A stretch of DNA of 64,000 nucleotides from Aurantibacter sp034110465 (lineage in GTDB: Bacteria > Bacteroidota > Bacteroidia > Flavobacteriales > Flavobacteriaceae), in assembly GCA_034110465.1 (NCBI GenBank), contig JAWUZD010000010.1, positions 248,001 through 312,000 of the forward strand, written 5' to 3'. The notes beneath the pieces are model-generated. The model ran no database searches, was not told where the DNA came from, and saw nothing but the letters and a program-made list of their open reading frames with translations. The translations under genes were made by a program, and so were the position numbers. Below are positions 36,518 through 45,065 of the stretch, in pieces. The number at the start of each line of letters is the position of its first letter. Positions within the stretch are counted from its first letter, which is position 1.

Positions 36518-36739
36518 ATGTATTGGACTTTAGAATTAGCATCTTATTTAAGTGATGCACCTTGGCCAGCAACAAAAGACGAGCTTATCGATTACGGAAT
36601 ACGTACCGGAGCACCTTTAGAAGTTGTAGAAAATTTACAATCTATTGAAGATGAAGGCGATGCTTACGATTCTATAGAGGAAATTTGGCCTGACTATCCT
36701 ACAGAAGAAGATTATCTGTGGAACGAGGACGAATATTAA
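36518..36739 (+). CDS. DUF2795-family small acidic protein
   Basis: 73 residues, strongly acidic, no signal peptide. The pattern LASYLSDAPWPATKDELIDY, then GAPLEVVENLQSIEDEGDAY and a tail rich in Asp, Glu and Tyr matches the DUF2795 proteins common in Bacteroidota. The function of the family is not established. It has its own promoter and its own terminator, so it is probably monocistronic, and it lies directly upstream of secA. Confidence 0.85.
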   Translation: MYWTLELASYLSDAPWPATKDELIDYGIRTGAPLEVVENLQSIEDEGDAYDSIEEIWPDYPTEEDYLWNEDEY

Positions 36740-36756
36740 CTCTCATAAAACCTAAA

Positions 36757-36786
36757 AAAAAAGTCTCTTTGTTGAGGCTTTTTTTG
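36757..36786 (+). terminator. Intrinsic terminator after the DUF2795-family gene
   Basis: AAGTCTC (36761-36767) pairs with GAGGCTT (36774-36780), with one G-T wobble and A/T extension on both sides. A run of T follows directly. Confidence 0.75.
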
Positions 36787-36863
36787 TGTTTTTATTCCAA
36801 CTAAACCAAGTACTCTACGTATATTTAGCATCAAATTGCAGTAACACAATAACAAACCATATA

Positions 36864-36880
36864 CAGGGGTAAAACCTCTG
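36864..36880 (+). promoter_or_regulatory. Small stem-loop in the secA leader
   Basis: CAGGGG (36864-36869) can pair with CCTCTG (36875-36880) around a five-base loop, ending 18 bases before the secA ATG. It contains the only GC-rich stretch of this leader. A regulatory role is speculative. Confidence 0.25.
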
Positions 36881-36898
36881 ATTTAATAACATTATATT

Positions 36899-39800
36899 AT
36901 GACTTTTTTAGATTCAGTATTAAAACTTTTTGTAGGAGACAAATCCAAACAAGATGTTAAGTCTATAATGCCTTTGGTAGACAAAGTTAAAACCTTTGGA
37001 GCTGCATTATCTGCATTATCTAACGATGAATTAAGAGCTAAAACCGAAGAGTTTAAAGCTAAAATTGCAGAAGCTAGAAAACCTTTTAACGACAGGATTG
37101 ATGTTCTTAAAACTGAAGCCGATGCTACAGAAGATATCGATAGACGTGAAGACATCTATCAAGAAATAGATAAAATTAAAGATGAATCTTACACAGCAAG
37201 CGAATTAGTTTTAACAGATATTCTTCCAGAAGCTTTTGGAGTTGTTAAAGAAACTGCCATTCGTTTTACAAATAATACACAAGTAGAAGTTACAGCTAAC
37301 GAGTTTGACCGTTTAATTTCTGGACGTAAAGACAATGTTACTTTAGATGGCGATAAAGCTATTTGGGCAAATTCTTGGGATGCTGCTGGAAAAGAAGTGA
37401 CTTGGGATATGATCCATTACGATGTTCAGTTAATTGGTGGTATTGCAATGCACCAAGGTAAAATTGCAGAAATGCAAACTGGAGAAGGAAAAACATTAGT
37501 AGCAACTCTACCAGTATACTTAAATGCATTAGCAGGAAAAGGAGTTCACTTAGTAACCGTAAACGACTATTTAGCGAAAAGAGATAGTGCCTGGATGGCG
37601 CCTATTTTTGAATTTCACGGGTTAAGCGTAGATTGTATTGATTATCATCAGCCAAACTCGGACGAAAGAAGAAAAGCTTACAACGCAGATATTACTTACG
37701 GTACAAATAACGAATTTGGTTTCGATTATTTACGTGATAATATGTCGCATTCACCAGACGATTTAGTACAACGTCCACATCACTATGCAATTGTAGATGA
37801 AGTAGATTCAGTATTAGTAGATGATGCACGTACACCATTAATAATCTCTGGTCCTATTCCTCAAGGAGACAGACACGAGTTTACAGAATTAAAACCTCAA
37901 GTAGAAAATATTGTATCGGTTCAACAAAAATATTTAGTGAGTGTTTTAGCCGAAGCAAAAAAGCAAATAGCAAATGGCGATACTAAAGAAGGTGCTTTTC
38001 AATTATTAAGAGTCTTTAGAGGTATTCCTAAAAACAAAGCGTTAATTAAATTTTTATCTGAAGAAGGAATCAAATTATTACTTCAAAAGACCGAAAATTC
38101 TTATATGGCAGACAATAACCGCGAAATGCCTAAGGTAGATGCGGAATTGTACTATGTTATAGACGAAAAAAATAATCAAATTGAATTAACAGATAAAGGT
38201 GTAGATTATCTTTCAGGTGAAGAAAATCCAGACTTTTTTGTGTTACCAGAAATTGGTTTAGAAATTGCTAAAATAGAAAAACAAGGTTTACCAACTGAAG
38301 AAGAAGCAGAACTTAAAGAAGTACTTTTTAAAGACTTCAGTATTAAATCGGAACGTATTCACACACTAAATCAGTTATTAAAAGCTTACGCATTATTTGA
38401 AAAAGATAACCAATATGTGGTTATGGAGAATAAAGTAATGATCGTAGACGAGCAAACTGGTCGTATTATGGATGGTCGTCGTTATAGCGATGGCTTACAC
38501 CAAGCTATTGAAGCTAAAGAAGATGTTAAGATTGAAGATGCTACACAAACTTTTGCAACCGTAACGCTTCAAAATTTCTTTAGAATGTATCGTAAATTGT
38601 CTGGTATGACAGGTACTGCGGTAACAGAAGCTGGAGAATTATGGGAAATTTATAAATTAGATGTTGTAGAAATTCCAACTAACAGACCTATTGCCAGAGA
38701 TGATAGAGACGATTTAGTTTACAAAACAAAACGTGAAAAATATAATGCTGTAATTGACGAAGTAACCAAATTATCTCAAGCAGGAAGACCGGTTTTAATT
38801 GGAACAACTAATGTAGAAATTTCGGAACTTTTAGGGAAAATGTTACATATGCGAAAAGTACCACACAATGTACTTAACGCAAAATTACACAAACGTGAAG
38901 CAGATATTGTTGCAGAAGCAGGACAACCCGGACAAGTAACTATTGCAACTAATATGGCTGGTCGTGGAACAGATATTAAGTTAAGCGAAGAAGTTAAAGC
39001 TGCAGGAGGATTAGCAATTGTAGGTACAGAACGTCACGATTCTAGACGTGTTGATAGACAATTACGTGGTCGTGCTGGTAGACAAGGAGATCCAGGAAGT
39101 TCTCAATTCTATGTTTCTTTAGAGGATAATTTAATGCGTCTTTTTGGTTCAGAACGAATTGCAAAAATGATGGATAGAATGGGATTAAAAGAAGGCGAAG
39201 TAATTCAGCATTCTATGATTTCTAAATCTATTGAACGTGCACAGAAAAAAGTAGAAGAGAATAACTTTGGTGTTAGAAAACGTCTTTTAGAGTATGATGA
39301 TGTTATGAATGCGCAACGTGAAGTTGTTTACAAGCGTAGATATAATGCCCTATTTGGAGAACGTTTAAGTGTAGATATTGCCAATATGGTTTATGATACT
39401 GCTGAAGTAATTTCAGATAGTAATAAAGCTGCAAACGACTTTAAGAATTTCGAATTTGAATTGATTCGCTATTTTTCTATGAGCTCTCCAATTACACAAG
39501 CAGAATTCGCAAAATTAACAGCTTTAGATATTGCTCAAAAAGTATACAAAGAAGCTTTTGCTCATTACAAGTCTAAAATGGCTAAAAATGCTGAAGTTGC
39601 TTACCCAGTAATTAAAAATGTGTACGAAACACAACGTGATCAATTTAAACGTATTGTTGTGCCATTTACAGATGGTGTAAAATCTCTACAAGTCGTAACA
39701 GATTTAGAAAAAGCATACCAAACTGAAGGAAAACAATTAATTGTAGATTTTGAAAAAAATATTTCTTTAGCTATTATTGATGATGCTTGGAAAACGCATC

Positions 39801-40252
39801 TACGTAAAATGGATGAGCTAAAACAATCTGTACAATTAGCTGTTCACGAGCAAAAAGACCCTCTATTAATTTACAAGTTTGAAGCTTTCGAATTATTTAA
39901 AGGAATGATTGATAGCGTAAACAAAGAAGTCATTTCATTCTTATTTAAAGGTGAATTACCTCAAGAAACTACAAATGCTATTACCGAAGCAAGAGAAGTT
40001 AAGCAAAAAGAAAAACTTAACTTACAGAAAGACGAAATTCAAAATTTAGACCAACGTTCTGCGCAAAATAGACAAGCAGGACAAACACAACCTGAAAGAC
40101 AAATAGTAGAAACTATTGTTAGAGATCAACCAAAAATTGGTAGAAACGACAAAGTGACTATTAAAAATGTAATGACAGGAGAAAACAAAACGGTTAAGTA
40201 CAAACAAGCTGAACCATTACTAACTGGAGGAACTTGGGTTATTATTAAATAA
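36899..40252 (+). CDS. secA: Preprotein translocase ATPase SecA
   Basis: 1117 residues, the long form usual in Bacteroidota. The motor has MQTGEGKTLVATLPVYL (Walker A), VTVNDYLAKRD, the DEVDSVLVDDARTPLIISGP Walker B region, and in NBD2 TNMAGRGTDIKL and ERHDSRRVDRQLRGRAGRQG. An insertion of about 130 residues lies between the helicase subdomains (about 330-450), as in other members of the phylum. The C terminus ends TGENKTVKYKQ and further residues without the Cys-rich zinc motif that binds SecB. It drives proteins through SecYEG. YidC, which inserts membrane proteins with SecYEG, is encoded 12 kb away. A strong terminator follows. Confidence 0.98.
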   Translation: MTFLDSVLKLFVGDKSKQDVKSIMPLVDKVKTFGAALSALSNDELRAKTEEFKAKIAEARKPFNDRIDVLKTEADATEDIDRREDIYQEIDKIKDESYTASELVLTDILPEAFGVVKETAIRFTNNTQVEVTANEFDRLISGRKDNVTLDGDKAIWANSWDAAGKEVTWDMIHYDVQLIGGIAMHQGKIAEMQTGEGKTLVATLPVYLNALAGKGVHLVTVNDYLAKRDSAWMAPIFEFHGLSVDCIDYHQPNSDERRKAYNADITYGTNNEFGFDYLRDNMSHSPDDLVQRPHHYAIVDEVDSVLVDDARTPLIISGPIPQGDRHEFTELKPQVENIVSVQQKYLVSVLAEAKKQIANGDTKEGAFQLLRVFRGIPKNKALIKFLSEEGIKLLLQKTENSYMADNNREMPKVDAELYYVIDEKNNQIELTDKGVDYLSGEENPDFFVLPEIGLEIAKIEKQGLPTEEEAELKEVLFKDFSIKSERIHTLNQLLKAYALFEKDNQYVVMENKVMIVDEQTGRIMDGRRYSDGLHQAIEAKEDVKIEDATQTFATVTLQNFFRMYRKLSGMTGTAVTEAGELWEIYKLDVVEIPTNRPIARDDRDDLVYKTKREKYNAVIDEVTKLSQAGRPVLIGTTNVEISELLGKMLHMRKVPHNVLNAKLHKREADIVAEAGQPGQVTIATNMAGRGTDIKLSEEVKAAGGLAIVGTERHDSRRVDRQLRGRAGRQGDPGSSQFYVSLEDNLMRLFGSERIAKMMDRMGLKEGEVIQHSMISKSIERAQKKVEENNFGVRKRLLEYDDVMNAQREVVYKRRYNALFGERLSVDIANMVYDTAEVISDSNKAANDFKNFEFELIRYFSMSSPITQAEFAKLTALDIAQKVYKEAFAHYKSKMAKNAEVAYPVIKNVYETQRDQFKRIVVPFTDGVKSLQVVTDLEKAYQTEGKQLIVDFEKNISLAIIDDAWKTHLRKMDELKQSVQLAVHEQKDPLLIYKFEAFELFKGMIDSVNKEVISFLFKGELPQETTNAITEAREVKQKEKLNLQKDEIQNLDQRSAQNRQAGQTQPERQIVETIVRDQPKIGRNDKVTIKNVMTGENKTVKYKQAEPLLTGGTWVIIK

Positions 40253-40274
40253 CTGGAACCAATTATAACTTATA

Positions 40275-40310
40275 AAAAATCCCAAAACTTCTGTTTTGGG
40301 ATTTTTATTT
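40275..40310 (+). terminator. Intrinsic terminator of secA
   Basis: A perfect 14-base-pair stem, AAAAATCCCAAAAC with GTTTTGGGATTTTT around a TTCT loop, followed by a T-rich tail. Confidence 0.92.
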
Positions 40311-40367
40311 TAAATTCATTCGTTTAAAATAAAAGTATTAAAACACTTACAATCTACTAATTACAAC

Positions 40368-40375
40368 TATCTTTG
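40368..40375 (+). promoter_or_regulatory. TAnnTTTG -7 element upstream of the J-domain gene
   Basis: TATCTTTG lies 20 bases before the ATG at 40396 and just after the secA terminator. No convincing TTTG is seen at the -33 distance, so support is partial. Confidence 0.5.
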
Positions 40376-40395
40376 CGCTTTATTAAAAATTCCCT

Positions 40396-40842
40396 ATGAA
40401 ACGCGTTAAAGAATACAGAACATTATTTGCTGCAGAGCCAAAGTCAACTTTAAAAGAATTAAAAACGTCTTACCGTAATTTGGTTAAAGATTGGCATCCA
40501 GATAAATTTCAGGATGATGCCCAAAAATTAGAAGAAGCAGAAATAATGGGCCGTAAAGTTATTGACGCATATCACTTTTTAGTAAGCATAGCCCCAGAAA
40601 CTAAAGCTAAAAATTTAGATGAATACACAGCTGCAATTACCTCTGGTATTGTAGATTTTCAACATAAAGGTGTGCTTTTAGAAGTTACTTTTGTAGACGG
40701 AACAACTTACGAGTATTTTGGTGTACCAAAAGCTATTTATATTAAAATGTGCCAATCGGATAAATTAGTTCGTTATTGTAAAAGAAGCATATTCAACTCT
40801 TACCTATATAGAAAGTCTAAAAAGAGTCTACAAGAAGCTTAA
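40396..40842 (+). CDS. J-domain protein with C-terminal KTSC domain
   Basis: 148 residues. Residues about 1-65 form a J domain with the invariant H-P-D in LVKDWHPDKFQDD, which would stimulate an Hsp70 (DnaK). Residues about 90-140 have VLLEVTFVDGTTYEYFGVPK, the core of the KTSC domain, a small beta fold of unknown role found in many bacteria. There is no Gly/Phe linker or zinc domain, so it is not DnaJ itself but a small partner protein. It is flanked by terminators on both sides, so it is likely transcribed alone. Confidence 0.88.
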   Translation: MKRVKEYRTLFAAEPKSTLKELKTSYRNLVKDWHPDKFQDDAQKLEEAEIMGRKVIDAYHFLVSIAPETKAKNLDEYTAAITSGIVDFQHKGVLLEVTFVDGTTYEYFGVPKAIYIKMCQSDKLVRYCKRSIFNSYLYRKSKKSLQEA

Positions 40843-40869
40843 TTAAGAATTCTTATTAGAATACATTTG

Positions 40870-40913
40870 AATCTCCGACTAATTTCGTATAAATTAGTCG
40901 GAGATTTTTATTT
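40870..40913 (+). terminator. Intrinsic terminator after the J-domain gene
   Basis: A perfect 16-base-pair stem (40870-40885 with 40891-40906) around a CGTAT loop, followed by a T-rich tail. The open frame of the next gene can be extended back across it, but a coding role is unlikely. Confidence 0.92.
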
Positions 40914-40920
40914 GAAACTA

Positions 40921-42366
40921 ATGCGTTTAAATCAATATTTTATTACAGATAACCAGTCAACTAACGTTGAGGACTTTAACAGGCATAAGTTCAATGAATT
41001 TACAGTATATAATCATGAAAATTTAAATGTTTCATTTGAAGAAACAACAGACGTTAAAGTTCTGCTTTTGGGTTATATTATTAATCCATTTGTGACAGAA
41101 CTATCTAATTTAAAGATCACAAAACAACTATCAAAGTTAACAACTAAACAAGCTGTTTTAGAGTATTTGGAAAAGTGTTCTGGTAGATTTGTTTTATTAA
41201 TTTCAATTTGCAATGATACATTTGTTATAACTGATTGTATGGCATTGCGTCAAGTGTATTATTATTTTAAAGATGATTTTACTTATTTATCTTCAAATGA
41301 AAAATTACTATTAGATACTTTAAATTTAGAACCAGAAATTTCTACAGAAAAGAAGGCATTAGTTAAAGACACTGTATTCTTAAACATTCAAGAACATTGG
41401 TTTTTAAGCGAATCAAATTGGGATAACAGGTTAAAACGATTAGCACCTAATCAACTGTTAAATATTATATATAAAAAAACGGAACGAATTCCTCTTTACA
41501 ACATAGATACTTTAAGTTATGAAGCTGTTATAAAAGAAAGTTCTACCATTCTAAACAACTCTCTTTTAGCAGTCTCTAAACGTTACAAGTTAAGTGTTCC
41601 AATTACTTCTGGTTATGATTCAAGACTAATGTTGGCAGCTGGTTTAGCCGAAGGTTTAAAAATGGAGAATTTCATTTTTAATAGAGAAGGTACTTATGTT
41701 AAAAGAGATGTTGCTTCTGCTAAGGAATTAGCTAAAGAATTCAACTTAAATTTTAAAGTCATAACTACAGAAGTTTTAAATCAGGATTTTATAAACGACT
41801 ATAATAAACAGTTTATAGTCCCAAGATTACTTCAAAAGACACAAAATATTCAGTGGTTTAAAAATAATTTAAAATCAAAAGAAAAAATAAATATTGTTGG
41901 AATTGGTGGTGGATTATTAAAAGCATTTTATAACGAAGATAAATTTATAACTATAGACAATATTATTAAAGAAGTTGATGTGGATTGTAACAATATCAAT
42001 AAAAAAGCTGTTTCAGAGTGGTTAGAATCAACAACGCATTATGCTAAAAAATATAATATTAATCTAAGCGATTTGTTTTTCTTAGAGATTAGAACAGGAC
42101 TTTGGGCAAGTAAAACATCATTAGAATTAGACTATGCTGAATTGGAAGAGTTTTCACCTTTTAATAATAGATACTTTATCTATTCATTGTTAAAAAACAC
42201 AACAATAGACCAACGTAAATCTTTACGGTTTTATAAAGATTTACTAGAGCAAACCTATTCTGGAATTACTACTATATCACTAAACCCAGATACTTGGAGA
42301 GATATTATTAAAAAAATCGTTTTTTATGATTCTTATAAGAAATGGTTTCATAAAATTAAATATTAG
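40921..42366 (+). CDS. Asparagine-synthase-like protein without glutaminase cysteine
   Basis: 481 residues from the ATG at 40921; an upstream extension to 40867 would run through the terminator and is rejected. The N-terminal part (about 70-130, with SGRFVLLISICNDTFVITDC and ALRQVYYYF) resembles the Ntn glutaminase fold, but there is no Met-Cys start and so no nucleophile. Around residue 230, VPITSGYDSRLMLAAG is a PP-loop ATP-binding motif of the asparagine synthase type (S-G-Y-D-S). NIVGIGGGLLK and LDYAELEEFSPFNNR follow as in the synthetase domain. It should adenylate a carboxylate and use ammonia or another nucleophile. It has no obvious partner gene, so no pathway can be assigned. Confidence 0.75.
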   Translation: MRLNQYFITDNQSTNVEDFNRHKFNEFTVYNHENLNVSFEETTDVKVLLLGYIINPFVTELSNLKITKQLSKLTTKQAVLEYLEKCSGRFVLLISICNDTFVITDCMALRQVYYYFKDDFTYLSSNEKLLLDTLNLEPEISTEKKALVKDTVFLNIQEHWFLSESNWDNRLKRLAPNQLLNIIYKKTERIPLYNIDTLSYEAVIKESSTILNNSLLAVSKRYKLSVPITSGYDSRLMLAAGLAEGLKMENFIFNREGTYVKRDVASAKELAKEFNLNFKVITTEVLNQDFINDYNKQFIVPRLLQKTQNIQWFKNNLKSKEKINIVGIGGGLLKAFYNEDKFITIDNIIKEVDVDCNNINKKAVSEWLESTTHYAKKYNINLSDLFFLEIRTGLWASKTSLELDYAELEEFSPFNNRYFIYSLLKNTTIDQRKSLRFYKDLLEQTYSGITTISLNPDTWRDIIKKIVFYDSYKKWFHKIKY

Positions 42367-42433
42367 TTTTTACAATTTTAATCTTTAAGAAACATTTAAT
42401 AGTCAACAGCTTTAGCATTAAAGGACTTTAAAG

Positions 42434-42441
42434 TATCTTTG
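42434..42441 (+). promoter_or_regulatory. TAnnTTTG -7 element upstream of the DUF2911 gene
   Basis: TATCTTTG ends 21 bases before the ATG at 42463. No clear -33 partner was seen, so this is a partial match to the phylum consensus. Confidence 0.45.
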
Positions 42442-42462
42442 ATTTAATTACAATTTATTTAA

Positions 42463-43008
42463 ATGAAACGCATAATTTTTATATTAATTATAGTCGCAAT
42501 AGCCGTTTTTGGAATTTCTTATTTTAACGATGGTGCAGTAAACAAACCTTTAAGTCCAAAGAAAACAGTAGTCTTTGAAGTTGAAGATTTAGAATTGGAA
42601 ATCTTTTACAATCGACCTTCTAAACGAAATCGTGAGATTTTTGGAGCTTTAGTACCTTTTAATGAAATTTGGAGAACTGGAGCAAATGAAGCGACTACTT
42701 TTGAAACCAATAAAGATTTGCATATTGGAGAACACACTTTAAAGAAAGGGAAATATACACTTTGGACTATTCCAAATGATACATCTTGGACAGTTATTTT
42801 TAATTCTAAAATGTATGCTTGGGGCGTAGATGAAACGAATAAACCAATGAGAGAAGCTGAATTCGATGTGGTTACTTACAGTACAAATGTTAATAAATTA
42901 AATACAGAAGTAGAGCAATTTACTATGGCTTTTGATAATTCTACGGATAATTTATTTTTAACAATGGCTTGGGATAATACTAAAATTGAAGTGCCTCTAA
43001 AAAAATAA
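42463..43008 (+). CDS. DUF2911 domain-containing exported protein
   Basis: 181 residues. A hydrophobic N-terminal segment (about 4-20) acts as signal or membrane anchor. The rest matches DUF2911: LELEIFYNRPSKRNREIFGA, VPFNEIWRTGANEATTFETN, LKKGKYTLWTIPN and WGVDETNKPMREAEFDV, with the conserved G-K-Y-x-L-W and W-R-T-G-A-N-E features. The family is common and abundant in Bacteroidota and its role is not established. The likely location is the periplasm. Confidence 0.88.
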   Translation: MKRIIFILIIVAIAVFGISYFNDGAVNKPLSPKKTVVFEVEDLELEIFYNRPSKRNREIFGALVPFNEIWRTGANEATTFETNKDLHIGEHTLKKGKYTLWTIPNDTSWTVIFNSKMYAWGVDETNKPMREAEFDVVTYSTNVNKLNTEVEQFTMAFDNSTDNLFLTMAWDNTKIEVPLKK

Positions 43009-43030
43009 TAAAACTTCTTTCTTTCAGTTT

Positions 43031-43038
43031 TACATTTG
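43031..43038 (+). promoter_or_regulatory. TAnnTTTG -7 element upstream of meaB
   Basis: TACATTTG lies 15 bases before the ATG at 43054, giving a very short leader. No -33 TTTG was found at the right spacing. Confidence 0.45.
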
Positions 43039-43053
43039 ACAAAACTCTAAAAT

Positions 43054-44136
43054 ATGTCTCATAAAAAATCGGCTTTAAATGAAACTTCTGGTGTTAATAA
43101 TCAAGATACAACCAGTAATAAGTCTATTTTAAAAATTAGAGCAAAACGAAGAGAAAATATAGATGAAGTAATTCTTACAGAACAGATTTTAAAAGGAAAT
43201 ATTACAGCTTTAAGCCAAGCTATAACACTTATTGAAAGTAGAAACCCAGCACATAAAACAAAGGCTAAATACATTATAAATAAATGCTTGCCTGAAGCTT
43301 CAAAATCTGTGAGATTAGGAATTACTGGCGTTCCAGGAGTTGGAAAAAGCACTTTTATTGAATCTTTAGGGAAATTATTAATTTCAAAAGGAAATAAAAT
43401 TGCCATTTTAGCAGTAGACCCAAGTAGTTCTGTAACTAAAGGAAGTATTTTGGGAGACAAAACAAGAATGGAAGATTTGGTAAAAGATTCAAATGCTTTT
43501 ATTCGTCCATCTGCTTCTAGAGATACACTTGGTGGCGTTGCACAACATACCAGAGAAAGTATTATTCTTTGTGAAGCTGCTGGTTATGATGTTATTATAA
43601 TTGAAACCGTTGGTGTAGGACAAAGTGAAACGGTAGTTCATAGTATGGTAGATTTTTTCTTATTACTTAAATTAGCTGGTGCAGGAGACGAGTTACAAGG
43701 TATAAAACGAGGCATTATAGAAATGGCTGATTCTATTGTCATTAATAAAGCTGATGGTGAAAATATTAAAGCAGCAAAATTGGCCAAAATTGAATTTAAT
43801 CGTGCGTTACATTTTTATCCTGAAAAAGAAAGCAAGTTTCAGCCTAAAGTGCTTTTAGCAAGTGCAATAAAGGATGAAGGAGTCCAAGAGATTTGGGATA
43901 CTATAATTAGTTATGTCGATATTACTAAAGCCAATAATAACTTTGAAATTAAAAGACAAAAGCAAAACAATTTTTGGCTACTACAAACAATCACAGATGC
44001 TTTAAAAAGTGATTTTTTCTCCAATACCAATATAAAATCAGCTTTAGAACATCAAAAAGAATTAATAACAGCTAATAAAACGACACCTTTTGATGCTGCC
44101 AAACAGCTTTTAGATTTATTTTATAAGGAGAAATAG
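43054..44136 (+). CDS. meaB: MeaB/ArgK-family GTPase for methylmalonyl-CoA mutase
   Basis: 360 residues of the G3E GTPase group. GITGVPGVGKSTFIESLGKL (about 89-108) is the P-loop, ILAVDPSSSVTKGSILGDKT the switch region with conserved Asp-Pro-Ser, ETVGVGQSE the G3 motif and VINKADGEN the NKxD. MeaB guards adenosylcobalamin loading and protects methylmalonyl-CoA mutase. Cofactor supply fits the PduO-type adenosyltransferase at 35788-36360. The mutase subunits are not in the window. The first 40 residues (TSNKSILKIRAKRRENIDEV) are a variable leader. The gene ends convergently with the PAP2 gene; no hairpin is obvious in the 101-base gap between them. Confidence 0.94.
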   Translation: MSHKKSALNETSGVNNQDTTSNKSILKIRAKRRENIDEVILTEQILKGNITALSQAITLIESRNPAHKTKAKYIINKCLPEASKSVRLGITGVPGVGKSTFIESLGKLLISKGNKIAILAVDPSSSVTKGSILGDKTRMEDLVKDSNAFIRPSASRDTLGGVAQHTRESIILCEAAGYDVIIIETVGVGQSETVVHSMVDFFLLLKLAGAGDELQGIKRGIIEMADSIVINKADGENIKAAKLAKIEFNRALHFYPEKESKFQPKVLLASAIKDEGVQEIWDTIISYVDITKANNNFEIKRQKQNNFWLLQTITDALKSDFFSNTNIKSALEHQKELITANKTTPFDAAKQLLDLFYKEK

Positions 44137-44237
44137 TTGAAAAAGTTCAGTCTGCAGTTATCAGCCTGGTCAAATCTTAAAAATAATTAACACAATAAAT
44201 TCAGGGAGTAATCTATTAAGATAATAATTATTTCTGT

Positions 44238-44819
44238 TTACTTCCCAACTAAAGTAAACCTCGACTGTAAATAATTATTCAATTCATAAAATAAGTAGCC
44301 TGAAAAACATCCAAATATAAATCCAGAAAGTACATCTAACGGATAATGAACACCAATATAAATTCGGCTATAGCCCATAAAGATAGCCCAAACTATTAAA
44401 CCGTAAATAGCATATTTGTACTTATATCTTAAAACTAAACCTGAAAAAACAGCAATAGCTATTGAGTTACTGGAGTGACCAGAAAAGTAACCAAATGGAG
44501 AACCACACCAAGATTTAACCAAAATCATTAAGCCTTTAAGATCTTCAGAATAACAAGGTCTTGGACGTTGAAAACCATTCTTGAATACATTAGTAATTTG
44601 GTCAGTAAAAGCAATCATTAAAGCAATAACAACTAAAGTTAGAACAAACATTTTAGTGTTTGATTTTTTAAACATTAAGAATGCTAAAAATGCATAAAAA
44701 GGAATCCAATGTATAGACTTTGTATAAATCATCCAAAAAGCATCCCAAAAAGAAGATGCTCCAGAGCTGTTTAAAGCTAAAAAAATGGTCTTATCTAATC
44801 CTAATAATTGATCTAGCAT
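44238..44819 (-). CDS. PAP2-family membrane phosphatase
   Basis: 193 residues with five or six membrane segments. The three phosphatase motifs are present: KNGFQRPRPC (motif 1, Arg-Pro), YFSGHSSNSIAIAVFSGL (motif 2, Ser-Gly-His) and YSRIYIGVHYPLDVLSG (motif 3, S-R-x5-H-x3-D). Such enzymes remove phosphate from lipid phosphates, for example undecaprenyl pyrophosphate or phosphatidic acid, on the outer face of the inner membrane. The undecaprenyl pyrophosphate role is plausible given the polysaccharide locus but is not shown. Five bases separate it from the small acidic protein upstream. Confidence 0.9.
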   Translation of the reverse strand: MLDQLLGLDKTIFLALNSSGASSFWDAFWMIYTKSIHWIPFYAFLAFLMFKKSNTKMFVLTLVVIALMIAFTDQITNVFKNGFQRPRPCYSEDLKGLMILVKSWCGSPFGYFSGHSSNSIAIAVFSGLVLRYKYKYAIYGLIVWAIFMGYSRIYIGVHYPLDVLSGFIFGCFSGYLFYELNNYLQSRFTLVGK

Positions 44820-44824
44820 ATGAA

Positions 44825-45052
44825 CTAACTATCGTATTGTGCAACTTCTCTATCGTAGAAAGCAGTAGCTTCTTCAACTAAACCTTCCATTTCTAGTTCT
44901 AATTCTTTTTCATCTTGAGCATCAAAGTCTTCAAACCACTCTACATCATCGTCTTCAAGATTAATTATAAATCTTGGAAATTCTGTATGAATTACAAAAA
45001 TTGCGTTTGGTAAGTCAGTATTATCACCTAATATAAATTTTGGAAGTTCCAT
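44825..45052 (-). CDS. Small acidic protein of unknown function
   Basis: 75 residues, very acidic (for example INLEDDDVEWFEDFDAQDEK), no membrane segment or signal peptide. I do not recognise a domain with a known role. It starts with MELPKFILGDNTDLPNAIFV, a pattern I associate with short conserved proteins of flavobacteria. It lies between the MATE and PAP2 genes on the same strand. A TAATTTTG -7-like element at 45085-45078 (minus strand), inside the end of the MATE gene, could give it its own promoter. Confidence 0.75.
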   Translation of the reverse strand: MELPKFILGDNTDLPNAIFVIHTEFPRFIINLEDDDVEWFEDFDAQDEKELELEMEGLVEEATAFYDREVAQYDS

Positions 45053-45065
45053 AGTTTTAAATCTC

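Noticed and set aside
40867..40920. N-terminal extension of the asparagine-synthase-like gene
   Set aside because: The extra codons cover a perfect terminator hairpin and start with TTG; the ATG at 40921 is better.
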